Shown in pieces: positions 26,150 to 34,739 of a DNA stretch of 64,000 nucleotides. The position numbers were made by a program, and so were the translations under genes. The DNA is from Maribacter aquimaris (lineage in GTDB: Bacteria; Bacteroidota; Bacteroidia; Flavobacteriales; Flavobacteriaceae). The notes beneath the pieces were generated by a model. It ran no database searches, was not told where the DNA came from, and saw only the letters and a program-made list of their open reading frames with translations. The stretch spans positions 806,001 through 870,000 of the forward strand of contig NZ_JABTCF010000001.1 in the NCBI RefSeq assembly GCF_014596745.1. Reading direction: 5' to 3'. The stretch's first letter is position 1. The number at the start of each line of letters is the position of its first letter.

Positions 26150-26185
26150 AAAGAGGGCGCATCTTTAGACGGTTACGCCCTCTTT
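26150..26185 (-). terminator. Terminator downstream of ssb
   Basis: AAAGAGGGCG (26150-26159) pairs perfectly with CGCCCTCTTT (26176-26185), followed on the minus strand by a T-run. It lies 12 bp past the ssb stop codon. Confidence 0.8.
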
Positions 26186-26196
26186 AATTTTAGATA

Positions 26197-26541
26197 TTAC
26201 TTATCGTTTTTGCTTCCAAGTAATAAGATTTCATCGGCTACAACTTCCGTAACATAGCGTTGTTCGTTATCGTCATTTGTATAACTTCGAGTTTTAAGTT
26301 TTCCCGAAATACCAACTTCTTTACCTTTAATAACATACTTCTCTACAATTTCAGCAGTCTTTCCCCAAGCTACTACGGTATGCCAATTAGTATCTGTTTG
26401 CTTGTTGCCTTCTTTGTCCTTGTAATACTCGTTTGTTGCTAATGAAAAACGGGCTACTCTCTTTCCGCTTTCAAGGTTTGTAATGGTTGGTTCTTGTCCA
26501 ACGTTTCCAATTAACTGTACGTGATTTTTTATAGTACTCAT
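26197..26541 (-). CDS. ssb: Single-stranded DNA-binding protein
   Basis: This 114-aa OB-fold protein begins with the SSB signature: VQLIGNVGQEPTI, then ARFSLATNEYYKD, NWHTVVAWGKTAE and a KGKEVGISGKL strand. It lacks the usual acidic C-terminal tail (DDDIPF-like) that recruits replication proteins and ends LLLGSKNDK, which is common in short element-encoded SSBs. Its place near oriT in the leading region suits protection of incoming single-stranded DNA. It has its own terminator, and a long structured upstream region. Confidence 0.93.
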   Translation of the reverse strand: MSTIKNHVQLIGNVGQEPTITNLESGKRVARFSLATNEYYKDKEGNKQTDTNWHTVVAWGKTAEIVEKYVIKGKEVGISGKLKTRSYTNDDNEQRYVTEVVADEILLLGSKNDK

Positions 26542-27480
26542 AATAAAAAGATTTGTGTCTGCTTTGTTACAGACTGGTTTATATTTCCCCTTTTTGATTT
26601 AAACTGAATTGAATTTTAAGGGGTGTTTGTTCTTTTCTTCTGTGCACCGCACAATGGATAGAGTGGGTTTTGTCCAGACTTTTAGGGAACAAATCAGGTG
26701 TGTTTGCGACGTAGTAAATTCCTTGGAATTTCAAGGAAGTAGAAACCTTATTTTTCACTAAAACTTGTATAGTCTTGACAAGTTCCATAAGGGCATTAGC
26801 AATTCTTTTAAACGCAGTTGCGTTTGAGCGTACCGGCAGTTAAGCGAGAAAAGCAGCTGTGTTTAATTTAGAATTGGTTATGTCGTGCCAGTTTTTCGCT
26901 GTACCGAAAAACGACAGAGGCTTTATCCATTATAAACCCCTTAAAATCTGCAAGGCAGCGGTTCGGTTTTTAGGCATTTTCGAGTAAGGGCTCAAGAAGA
27001 CTGCACCGAAAATTCCGTTAAGAAAATCGAGGCGATGCCTTTCCGATGAAAAAGCGGACTTAATTCACGGTTTTGGCTCAGGAATGAAGTGTTCCTTCCC
27101 AGCTTAGCGGGAAGGGTTAACGGAATGGAAAGCTAAAATTGGGGATTGTGTCCAAGATTATTGTAGTGAAGCTCTTTTCAAGGAATGTAGTGGTTTCTGC
27201 TATTTAGCAGAAAGCGTGGAATGTAGGGGAATGTGCTGAGTGGATTATGAAAGAGTATTATTCTTTTCCGAAGTGTTTAAGGCGGACTTAATTTGAAAGA
27301 CGTAGATTGGGAATAAAGCGATTCTGCCATTTTCTGGCAGGTTCAGCGCAATGGAAATCGTAGTCTTTTAAATTGTGTCCAAGACCTTATATAATAAAGC
27401 GCATTTCCCGAAATGAAGCTTTTTCTGCGAAATGTAGGGGAATGGGCTGAGTGATTTTATTTTGTTCCTATTAATTTATT
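26542..27480. other. Structured non-coding leading region upstream of ssb
   Basis: About 940 bp without a convincing gene. It carries several strong hairpins: GTTTTTCG/CGAAAAAC at 26891-26912 with an outer TGTC/GACA, CCTTCCC/GGGAAGG at 27094-27115, TTTCTGCTA/TAGCAGAAA at 27195-27214 and CTGCCA/TGGCAG at 27324-27340. It also holds a diverged tandem duplication. This looks like structured RNA or folded single-stranded DNA rather than decayed coding sequence. Confidence 0.55.
27054..27450. repeat. Diverged tandem duplication of about 0.2 kb
   Basis: Three landmarks recur in the same order: GCGGACTTAATT at 27054 and 27282, ATTGTGTCCAAGA at 27145 and 27372, and AATGTAGGGGAATG at 27221 and 27431. 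The offsets are 228, 227 and 210 bp. Each copy carries hairpins whose arms differ in sequence but not in position, as expected for conserved structure. Confidence 0.7.
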
Positions 27481-27489
27481 TATCAAAAA

Positions 27490-27510
27490 ATCCAGTTTAA
27501 GGTACTGGAT
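27490..27510 (-). terminator. Terminator downstream of the DUF932 gene
   Basis: ATCCAGT (27490-27496) pairs with ACTGGAT (27504-27510), followed on the minus strand by a T-run (27485-27490). It lies 15 bp past the stop codon. Confidence 0.7.
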
Positions 27511-27524
27511 AAACCTTTACTATT

Positions 27525-28361
27525 CTAAGCCATTTCATAGACTTCATCGAATAATTTTTTATCCAATCGTTCTTGTTGACCGAAACTTTTCTTCAGCGTA
27601 TTATGTAATACTGCATTGAAAGCGTTATAGCCTAACCAAAGGTTTGGTTCTTCATTGAGCAACAACGCTTCATAATTTAAAATTTCGATAACTTCACGAG
27701 ACTTTTTTGAGGGGTCGCTGTTTTTGTCGCTACATTCATATCTAAACAATTTTGTTTTTTCAAGGATGGCTTTCACGAACTCTTGTGTATTGATTATTTT
27801 AAATCCTTTCATCTTATCAAATTTCTTGGTAATGGTATAGAATTCATTATCCAGAAATTTATCGAACAAGTTACTTAACCTGGGCATTATTAGTTGTGTA
27901 TTGTTCTTACTGTGTTTAATGGAAAACTCAATTTCGGCTTGTGATACGTGCAGTCCGTTAGAACATATTTCTCGATAAAAACCAAAGTGGCCAGAGGTCT
28001 TTTCACTTCCGTCATAAGAATTTTTAAAGCGAAGCATCGGCAGTATCAAGTCCTTTTTGTTCTTGACCGTAAACTGACTTTTGTCGTCAATTATAAAGTC
28101 TGTAATGAACGACCTGTCATTTTTGTTGATGGTGCGTTTATGGAAGTTTAGTTGTGCATCGGCCAACATTTCTTCAGCTTTTTTGAAGAATAATTGATTT
28201 GGAATGTGTCCGTAGCTGTTCGATACGACGTTGACAATTTTGCCATTTGAAATTATGGCATTTTCAAGCCCTCGTCGGGATTCCATCTGTGTGAGACTTT
28301 TTAAGGATTTCATTTCCGATGGAACAAAGATTTCATCCTGCTGTATATTTTGTAAATACAT
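27525..28361 (-). CDS. DUF932 (phage/plasmid-like) protein
   Basis: This protein is 278 aa from the ATG at 28361; a start 42 bp further upstream is possible but adds an unconserved tail. The pattern MESRRGLENAIISNGKIVNVVSNSYGHIPN at the front, with FGFYREICSNGLHV in the middle, is that of DUF932 proteins, which are common on plasmids, phages and ICEs, often close to oriT. Their function is unproven; roles in DNA metabolism or recipient take-over have been proposed. It reads toward the structured region and has its own terminator. Confidence 0.8.
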   Translation of the reverse strand: MYLQNIQQDEIFVPSEMKSLKSLTQMESRRGLENAIISNGKIVNVVSNSYGHIPNQLFFKKAEEMLADAQLNFHKRTINKNDRSFITDFIIDDKSQFTVKNKKDLILPMLRFKNSYDGSEKTSGHFGFYREICSNGLHVSQAEIEFSIKHSKNNTQLIMPRLSNLFDKFLDNEFYTITKKFDKMKGFKIINTQEFVKAILEKTKLFRYECSDKNSDPSKKSREVIEILNYEALLLNEEPNLWLGYNAFNAVLHNTLKKSFGQQERLDKKLFDEVYEMA

Positions 28362-28524
28362 AACTTTTGAATTTAGATTAAACAATATTTGAGCAGTACC
28401 CAAACGGAAGCTAAAATCTCAGCTCAAAAGGAAACGGAATAAATAGTGAAGGCACGAACGGTTTATGCCGTAGTTTTTTGATGGGTGTATTTTACGAGTT
28501 TAAATTGCGGTTATATTGTATGAT

Positions 28525-28574
28525 AATAAACTCCCCATACGAAGGAATAATGTTGCTGCTTAGCAGAGTTTATT
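28525..28574. repeat. Inverted repeat at the border of ICE backbone and copper cargo
   Basis: AATAAACTC (28525-28533) is the exact inverse of GAGTTTATT (28566-28574), with an inner hairpin CTGC-TTA-GCAG at 28556-28566. It lies 15 bp past the cusB-like stop codon, so it may end that transcript, although no T-run follows on the minus strand. It may also mark the cargo insertion point. Confidence 0.45.
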
Positions 28575-28588
28575 TATAACTAATAATT

Positions 28589-30325
28589 TTACTGAACTGT
28601 TTCAATCACACTCCCACAAGTTAGCATTGCATCCCCATAATAAGGATTCTTAATATCCTTTTCGGTACTCAACCAGATACCACCTTTATTATTATTATTA
28701 TTATTGGCCATAGGGCATTTTTGAACATACAGTATTGCACCAAAATTGTCCATATTCATCGCAATCGGAATTATATTTTCATTAAGTATGACAAAGTTGG
28801 TACGCTGATTTTCCAGATTGTCATTTGTTGAAATAGCATCGAGCATTTCGATACTTTTTGTAATATGTGATTGCTCCATCTTTCCTAAATTATTAATATC
28901 TATGGATTTCAAAGACTCCGACGTCGCTTTTGCGAAAGTAGAAACTTGATTGGCATCACTCAACACAAAAGCATCTTTCATTTTAAGATAAGGATTGAGC
29001 ACCTTTTTAAAATCCTTTTGAAAGGATACTGATAAATCAATTTTCATTTGAGACGGTAGCATTGTAGGGGCATCTCTTTTTCCTTTATTCATCATTGATT
29101 TTTTTCCTTGCAGTTGTGCTGCGGCATCGACCGTAAATGTACCATTGGTCACAATTTCATCTCCATTTTCTAAGCCAGAAGTTATAGTGAAATTTTCGCC
29201 ATTTCGGCTACCAATAGTTACTTCTCGCATTTCAAAAATGGGTTCATTTGGGTTGGTTTTTATATAAATCAAAGAGCGTTCTCCCGTCCACATTACAGCA
29301 GTTGCCGGTACGGAAATTAGTTCGGAATTCGTTTCCGTCAATCCTTTAAGTTTTCCGTTTACAAACATCCCTGGCTTCAACAAGTCTTCCGTGTTTTTAA
29401 GTGTTGTTCTTACGGTAATCGTTCTAGTGGAATTATTTAACATAGGGTCAATGAATGAAACCGTAGCATCAAACTCTTTGTTAGGATATGCATTGGTCAC
29501 TACCTTTATTTTTTGTCCTATCTTTAGATTTGAAATCTGATTTTCGTAGGCATCAAATTCTGCCCAAACCGAATTTAGATTCGTCACTCGTAGTATCGGC
29601 TGACCTTGTTTTACATAATCGCCTTCTTTTGCCATCACTTCTGAAACGGTTCCGGAAACTGTTGCGTAAATCGGAAAGTTGTCCCTTACATTTCCTGATG
29701 CTTCGATAGCGTCAATTTGTTTTTCTGAAAGCTTCCAATTTTTCAATTTGTTACGTACAGCTTTATATAAAGCGGGTTGGGATTCCTTTAAAGACCCTGC
29801 TGTTATTAATTCCTGTTGCGCTGCAACTAAATTAGGGGCGTAAATAGTAGCTAATAATTGACCTCTATTCACTTTCTGCCCTTCGTAATTTACGTTTAAT
29901 CGTTCGATACGTCCATCAAAATAACTTGCTTGAACAGCGTTGTTTTCTTCGTTAGCTGCAATTTTTCCAGAGAGTGAAATTATTCCATCTTCGTCAGATG
30001 CTTTAGCATTTCCTAGAATAGTAGTTTGAATATTGGCTAGTGCCATAGCATTTTCTGTCATTTTGATTTCGTTCATCGCAAGACCTTCAGCGCCAGATTC
30101 TGCTGGAATTAAATCCATTCCACAAATAGGGCAGTCGCCTGGTTCTGGTTGCATTATTTGAGGATGCATAGAACACGTCCACATTTGGTTCTTAACTTCT
30201 TTGGTATGGTTATGACCGTCCGATAGTTCATGATTGGACGTACCCGATTTATTTCCAAATAACAAATAACCACTAAAAAGCCCTATGATTATTGCAATAC
30301 CGATATATAAGATGTTCTTATTCAT
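28589..30325 (-). CDS. cusB: CusB-like RND periplasmic adaptor with metal-binding N-terminus and DUF3347 C-terminus
   Basis: This is a 578-aa membrane-fusion protein of a copper/silver efflux pump. Order: an N-terminal anchor (residues about 5-23); a heavy-metal-binding segment CSMHPQIMQPEPGDCPICGMD (about 51-72), with the CPICGMD signature; barrel-sandwich and hairpin domains to about residue 425; and a DUF3347-like C-terminal domain ending YGDAMLTCGSV. It links CusA to the TolC-family porin encoded further right. A run of six Asn codons (AAT)6 at 28688-28705 lies in the DUF3347 part. It is the last gene of the left copper block. Confidence 0.9.
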   Translation of the reverse strand: MNKNILYIGIAIIIGLFSGYLLFGNKSGTSNHELSDGHNHTKEVKNQMWTCSMHPQIMQPEPGDCPICGMDLIPAESGAEGLAMNEIKMTENAMALANIQTTILGNAKASDEDGIISLSGKIAANEENNAVQASYFDGRIERLNVNYEGQKVNRGQLLATIYAPNLVAAQQELITAGSLKESQPALYKAVRNKLKNWKLSEKQIDAIEASGNVRDNFPIYATVSGTVSEVMAKEGDYVKQGQPILRVTNLNSVWAEFDAYENQISNLKIGQKIKVVTNAYPNKEFDATVSFIDPMLNNSTRTITVRTTLKNTEDLLKPGMFVNGKLKGLTETNSELISVPATAVMWTGERSLIYIKTNPNEPIFEMREVTIGSRNGENFTITSGLENGDEIVTNGTFTVDAAAQLQGKKSMMNKGKRDAPTMLPSQMKIDLSVSFQKDFKKVLNPYLKMKDAFVLSDANQVSTFAKATSESLKSIDINNLGKMEQSHITKSIEMLDAISTNDNLENQRTNFVILNENIIPIAMNMDNFGAILYVQKCPMANNNNNNKGGIWLSTEKDIKNPYYGDAMLTCGSVIETVQ

Positions 30326-30330
30326 AATTT

Positions 30331-30825
30331 CTATTTTGTATTTTGAAGTCGATTAATCATTGCCTTCATTTCTTCAATTTCTTTTTTCTGAGCTTTGATA
30401 ATATCGTCAGCTAATTGCTTCACTTCTGGGTCTTGAATGTCTGCACGCTCGCTTGTTAGTATGGCAATAGAATGGTGCGGAATCATTGCTTTCATCCATA
30501 ACACATCGCCCACAATCGGTGCTTGTGCTCTTACCAATCCTAGCGCAGTTCCAAATAGAACGATACTGCCTAGTACTATCGCAATATTTTTCTTTTTATT
30601 TTGATACATATTCCGCATTGCCACAAACATTATGATTGCCATTGCTGATATCCCTAAACAGCTCATATAAAACCTAGTTAAGCTAAAATACACATGGTCT
30701 ATTGCATAGGTGTTCAAATACATTGTGATGTACATTGCAAGGAAGGATGCTACTAGCATACCTACAAATTTTGTGTACTGATTTTTTTTCATTGAATCGT
30801 GATTCATTTTACTGTTGTTTTCCAT
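30331..30825 (-). CDS. DUF305 membrane protein of copper operon
   Basis: This 164-aa protein has three N-terminal membrane helices (about residues 16-105) followed by a periplasmic DUF305 helix pair: MKAMIPHHSIAILTSERA, then IIKAQKKEIEEMKAMI. The HH and Met residues are the likely metal ligands. DUF305 proteins are frequent in copper and silver resistance clusters and are thought to bind metal in the periplasm. It ends 5 bp before the adaptor gene, so the two are co-transcribed. Confidence 0.85.
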   Translation of the reverse strand: MENNSKMNHDSMKKNQYTKFVGMLVASFLAMYITMYLNTYAIDHVYFSLTRFYMSCLGISAMAIIMFVAMRNMYQNKKKNIAIVLGSIVLFGTALGLVRAQAPIVGDVLWMKAMIPHHSIAILTSERADIQDPEVKQLADDIIKAQKKEIEEMKAMINRLQNTK

Positions 30826-30905
30826 TTTATCTGATTTAAAAATTACACCTTTTTAGCTTCTTTAATTATAAAAAAGAAGACTAATTATTGTTTTGAATTA
30901 ACCTC

Positions 30906-31493
30906 TTATTTTACATCAAAAGGAAATCCGACAATCGCTTTCTCCCAGCTCAAACTAATTGCGCCAGAAGTATCGGTAACTTTGGTTATTTTATATTCTA
31001 AATGCTCTTGTATTTCTTCAGAAATTTTAGGGATTACTTTAAATCTTAATACATCATCTTTCTTGTCATATTCATCTTTACCGTGTTGGTTCCAATTGGT
31101 ATTGAAAATGATAGTCCATTCTTTTTGATTAGGAATAACAAAGAATCCATATTTTCCAGCTTTTAAGACTTTTCCATCAATGGTTAAATCTTTATTTGTT
31201 TCCATCCAAGTTGCCATATGTGCACCTGCTTGCCAAACAGCATCATAAGGAAGTAAGCCTCCAAAAACGATACGATTACGAACTCCAGGCGATGAATAAT
31301 CAAAATGGATATGTGCATCTCCTACCATTGCCATTGCGCTTGTGTGTGGACTCAATGGTTTTTTCTTAGCGGGTTCAGCGCTTATTGTTTTTTGTTCCGT
31401 CGCGTCTTGATGCTGCGGTACTTGTGCTTCCTTTGAAGTTTCTTTACAAGAGACTAAGAGGATAAGACATAAAAGGATGATACTGTTTTTCAT
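30906..31493 (-). CDS. DUF2911 lipoprotein
   Basis: This 195-aa protein has an SPII signal (LILLVSC, C16). The mature part matches DUF2911: HIHFDYSSPGVRNRIVFGGLLPYDAVWQAGAH and then GKYGFFVIPNQKEWTIIFN. The family is Bacteroidota-typical and of unknown biochemical role; it recurs in copper clusters. It lies 12 bp after the P-type ATPase gene. Confidence 0.85.
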   Translation of the reverse strand: MKNSIILLCLILLVSCKETSKEAQVPQHQDATEQKTISAEPAKKKPLSPHTSAMAMVGDAHIHFDYSSPGVRNRIVFGGLLPYDAVWQAGAHMATWMETNKDLTIDGKVLKAGKYGFFVIPNQKEWTIIFNTNWNQHGKDEYDKKDDVLRFKVIPKISEEIQEHLEYKITKVTDTSGAISLSWEKAIVGFPFDVK

Positions 31494-31505
31494 TGTATAA
31501 AAGTG

Positions 31506-34007
31506 TTATTCAATTGATTTTGTTTTGAGCCTTAAAGCATTTACGATGACTGATACCGAACTAAAACTCATCGCAAGTGCAGCAATCATAGGCGATAATA
31601 GTATTCCGAAAAATGGAAATAATACACCTGCCGCAACCGGCACTCCAAGTGTGTTATATATCAACGCAAAAAATAGATTTTGCTTGATATTTTTCATTAC
31701 AACGTGACTTAGGTTTTTCGCCTTTACGATGCCGTGCAAATCTCCTTTTACAAGGGTAATCATTGCGCTTTCAATAGCAACATCAGTTCCTGTTCCCATT
31801 GCGATACCTACATCACTTTTAGCTAATGCTGGCGCATCATTTATACCATCGCCAGCCATTGCGACCACTTTTCCTTGTTCTTGTAATTTTGTTACTTCTT
31901 TGAGTTTGTCTTCTGGTAACATTCCTGCTTTAAAATCAGCAAGGTTCAGTTCCTTGGCCACCGCTTGTGCAGTATCGTGATTATCGCCAGTAAGCATAAT
32001 GACAGCAATACCTTTATCTTGTAATTCTCTAATGGCTTTGGCACTTGTCTGTTTAATTTTATCTCCAATAACTCCATATCCCGATACTTCGCCATCTACA
32101 GCTAAATAAGAAACTGTTTTTCCTTGTTTTTGAAACGATTGTGCCTCGTCTTGCATTTCTGAAGAAATAGTGGCTTTTGCATACTCCATCATTTTAGCAT
32201 TACCTAAATCGAGTTTTTTGCCATCAACAGTTCCTTCTACGCCTTTACCAGTAACGGCACTAAAATTTTCGGTTTTTGAAATTTCAGTATTTTGTTGCTT
32301 ACCATATTTTACGGTAGCTTCGGCAAGTGGATGCTCACTAGAACTATTTATGGATGCAATAAATTTCAATATGTCGCTTTCGCGAAAGCGATTTCCAAAT
32401 ACTCCTATTTTCTCAACCGTTGGTTTTCCTTCGGTAATAGTTCCTGTCTTGTCCACTATCAAGGTGGTTACCTTGTCCATTTTTTCAAGGGCTTCGGCAT
32501 TTTTAATTAAGACGCCATTTTGAGCACCTTTACCGACACCTACCATCACGGACATAGGTGTGGCTAATCCAAGCGCACACGGACAGGCAATAATCAATAC
32601 TGCAATGGCATTTACAAGCGCATATACATAGGCTGGTTCTGGACCCCAAATTGCCCAAACTGCAAAAGTGATTAATGAAATAATAACTACTACGGGTACA
32701 AAATATCCTGAAACAGTATCTGCCAGTTTTTGAATAGGTGCACGACTGCGACTCGCATCGTTTACCATATGTATGATTTGAGAAAGTAAGGTGTCACTAC
32801 CTACTTTTTCGGCTTTCATCAAAAAAGATTGATTGCCGTTTATAGTACCGCTACTTACTTTGTCATCCTCGATTTTATCAACGGGAATAGGTTCTCCAGA
32901 AATCATTGATTCATCTACTGTCGTTTTTCCCTCTGTAATAATACCGTCCACAGGAATCTTATCGCCTGGCTTAACACGTAGAATATCTCCTTTTTCAATT
33001 TTATCAATAGAAACTTCTTCTTCATTTCCATCAACTACACGTAACGCTTTATTAGGTGCAAGCTTTAACAATTCCTTGACTGCGGAATTGGTTTTGCTGT
33101 GCGCTCTTGCCTCTAAAACCTGACCCATTAAAACAAGGGTAAGTATTACGGTTGCTGCTTCAAAATATACGTGAACTGCTCCTGATTCCGTTTTGAATTG
33201 TTCTGGAAAAAAGTCGGGAAACAACATTCCAAAAACACTAAACAACCACGCCACACCTGCCCCGATACCTATGAGTGTGAACATATTGAGATTCCACGTT
33301 TTAATACTGCGGTAAGCTCTTTCAAAGAACATCCAAGTAGCATAAAACACTACAGGAATTGACAAACCAAACTGAATCCAATTCCACCATTTTTGCTCCA
33401 TTAAATCATATAACGGATTATTAGGAATCATCTCGCTCATAGCGATTAGGAAAATTGGTAGCGTAAAAGCTACAGCTATCCAGAACTTCTTAATTAATTT
33501 TTGATAGGTCTTCTCTTCTGCTGAGCTATCTGCTTCCATTGGGACTAAGTCCATTCCGCAAATAGGGCAAGCTCCGGCTTCATCTTTGACAATTTCTGGG
33601 TGCATTGGGCAAGTCCATTGTTCAGACGTGGCAGCCGATAAATTTTGCTCCTCTACTAAATCCATTCCACAAACAGGACAATCGCCTGGCTTGTCATACG
33701 TTTTGTCGCCTTCGCAATGCATTGGGCAATAGAACGTGCCCGTTCCTTTGCCTTTCGGTTTTTCTACTTTTGCCTCTTCGGAATGATGATGCTCTCCAAT
33801 ATTGTGAATGCTGTATCTTCCGCCGTCATTTTTTAAAGCTTCTTGAAATGTTTCAATAGGAATGTGAGATTCCATTTCTATGGTAGCTTCTTCTTTTTCT
33901 AAATCTACCGATGCTTTGGTCACACCTTCCACTTTAGAAAGTGTTTGCTCAACGTGACTGCGACAACCATTGCAGGTCATTCCTTGTATGTGATAGGTGT
34001 GTTTCAT
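31506..34007 (-). CDS. copA: Copper-translocating P1B-type ATPase
   Basis: This 833-aa inner membrane pump exports Cu(I). Order: one HMA domain with GMTCNGC (about residues 8-14); two heavy-metal-binding segments with CPVCGMD (about 115) and CPICGMD (about 150); eight membrane helices; the ion motif CPCAL; the phosphorylation site DKTGT; and the hinge GDGINDAPAL. Length and order are normal for Bacteroidota CopA/SilP. A 44-aa membrane protein gene ends 1 bp before its start, and DUF2911 follows after 12 bp. Confidence 0.95.
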   Translation of the reverse strand: MKHTYHIQGMTCNGCRSHVEQTLSKVEGVTKASVDLEKEEATIEMESHIPIETFQEALKNDGGRYSIHNIGEHHHSEEAKVEKPKGKGTGTFYCPMHCEGDKTYDKPGDCPVCGMDLVEEQNLSAATSEQWTCPMHPEIVKDEAGACPICGMDLVPMEADSSAEEKTYQKLIKKFWIAVAFTLPIFLIAMSEMIPNNPLYDLMEQKWWNWIQFGLSIPVVFYATWMFFERAYRSIKTWNLNMFTLIGIGAGVAWLFSVFGMLFPDFFPEQFKTESGAVHVYFEAATVILTLVLMGQVLEARAHSKTNSAVKELLKLAPNKALRVVDGNEEEVSIDKIEKGDILRVKPGDKIPVDGIITEGKTTVDESMISGEPIPVDKIEDDKVSSGTINGNQSFLMKAEKVGSDTLLSQIIHMVNDASRSRAPIQKLADTVSGYFVPVVVIISLITFAVWAIWGPEPAYVYALVNAIAVLIIACPCALGLATPMSVMVGVGKGAQNGVLIKNAEALEKMDKVTTLIVDKTGTITEGKPTVEKIGVFGNRFRESDILKFIASINSSSEHPLAEATVKYGKQQNTEISKTENFSAVTGKGVEGTVDGKKLDLGNAKMMEYAKATISSEMQDEAQSFQKQGKTVSYLAVDGEVSGYGVIGDKIKQTSAKAIRELQDKGIAVIMLTGDNHDTAQAVAKELNLADFKAGMLPEDKLKEVTKLQEQGKVVAMAGDGINDAPALAKSDVGIAMGTGTDVAIESAMITLVKGDLHGIVKAKNLSHVVMKNIKQNLFFALIYNTLGVPVAAGVLFPFFGILLSPMIAALAMSFSSVSVIVNALRLKTKSIE

Positions 34008-34008
34008 A

Positions 34009-34143
34009 TTAGTTTTCTATAATCTGTAAATAAATGACTCCTATAATGATAAGGCTCAGTATTGCATAAAGAGCATAATTGAACCACCGCTTTAGGTTAC
34101 TTTTTGACTTACTAGTATTTCCTGTTTTACAACAATCTTTCAT
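34009..34143 (-). CDS. 44-aa single-helix membrane protein upstream of copA
   Basis: The frame starts at ATG 34143, stops at 34009 and encodes 44 residues. It begins MKDCCKTG and has one membrane helix (FNYALYAILSLIIIGVIYLQ). The adjacent cysteines could bind copper. It is one base from the copA start, which argues that it is translated and coupled to the pump. I cannot assign a family; a regulatory or metal-delivery subunit of the ATPase is inference. Confidence 0.65.
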   Translation of the reverse strand: MKDCCKTGNTSKSKSNLKRWFNYALYAILSLIIIGVIYLQIIEN

Positions 34144-34223
34144 ATCATAATCGCCTAAAAAAAGAAAGGGTTTCTAATAACCAATGAAAAAATGAATCCT
34201 TTCTCTAATTAGGACTTATTTGT

Positions 34224-34281
34224 TCCTGAAAAGGAAAAAGTTCATTAACTAACCATTAAGTTTCTCTTTTCCTATTCAGGA
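34224..34281. repeat. Long imperfect hairpin between copper transcripts
   Basis: TCCTGAAAAGGAAAA (34224-34238) pairs with TTTTCCTATTCAGGA (34267-34281) with a single mismatch; the loop is 28 nt. A second imperfect hairpin, AGAAAGG/CCTTTCT, lies at about 34163-34205. They fill the 143-bp gap after the haem-binding gene, on the 3' side of the minus-strand transcript. No clear T-run is present. Confidence 0.5.
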
Positions 34282-34286
34282 CTTTA

Positions 34287-34739
34287 TTATAAACTATCTT
34301 TTAGCCTTGTTATATAGGCTATTACGTTATTTTTATCATACTTTGAAAGCATAGCATCTCTATGCATAAGTGTGTAACTATCCATAGGCATCTCACCGTT
34401 TTCTATCTGCTTTATGATCGAGCGTAGTTTGCTGTTTTTTCTTCTATCTGAATAGTTTCCCCATTCATTAAAATTCAGCTCGGCTTTGCCTTCTTTTACG
34501 TGATCTTTCAGATACCAAGCTACTGGCTGAATCTTATTGTAACACGGATATTCGGTATTATTACTGTGACAATCATAGCAAGACACCTTCAACTGATTTT
34601 CGATTTTTGATGGCACATTATTGACCACCATAAAATCAGTTTTTGGTGTAGTGTAATTTGTGTTTTTCTCCGTTGGAAAAAATTGAATTACTATAAACGC
34701 TACAAGCGCTATCCAAGCTATAACTCTAAGTATTTTCAT
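34287..34739 (-). CDS. Haem-binding domain (CxxCH) protein
   Basis: This 150-aa protein has an N-terminal membrane helix (about residues 5-22) and a single cytochrome c-type motif, SCYDCHSN, near residue 54. It then has PVAWYLKDHVKEGKAELNFNEWG, the pattern of the Haem_bd family of Bacteroidota. It would sit in the periplasm, anchored to the inner membrane. It starts directly after the DUF3347 lipoprotein gene with no gap. It may serve redox chemistry of copper or help the multicopper oxidase; that is inference. Confidence 0.85.
   Translation of the reverse strand: MKILRVIAWIALVAFIVIQFFPTEKNTNYTTPKTDFMVVNNVPSKIENQLKVSCYDCHSNNTEYPCYNKIQPVAWYLKDHVKEGKAELNFNEWGNYSDRRKNSKLRSIIKQIENGEMPMDSYTLMHRDAMLSKYDKNNVIAYITRLKDSL

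Noticed and set aside
26579-26788. Minus-strand open frame of 69 codons upstream of ssb
   Set aside because: Composition is unlike the neighbouring proteins, it lies in the structured non-coding region and has no recognisable domain; kept as non-coding.
27054-27450. CRISPR-like array
   Set aside because: Only two diverged copies at about 210-228 bp spacing, no short identical repeats or spacers and no cas genes.
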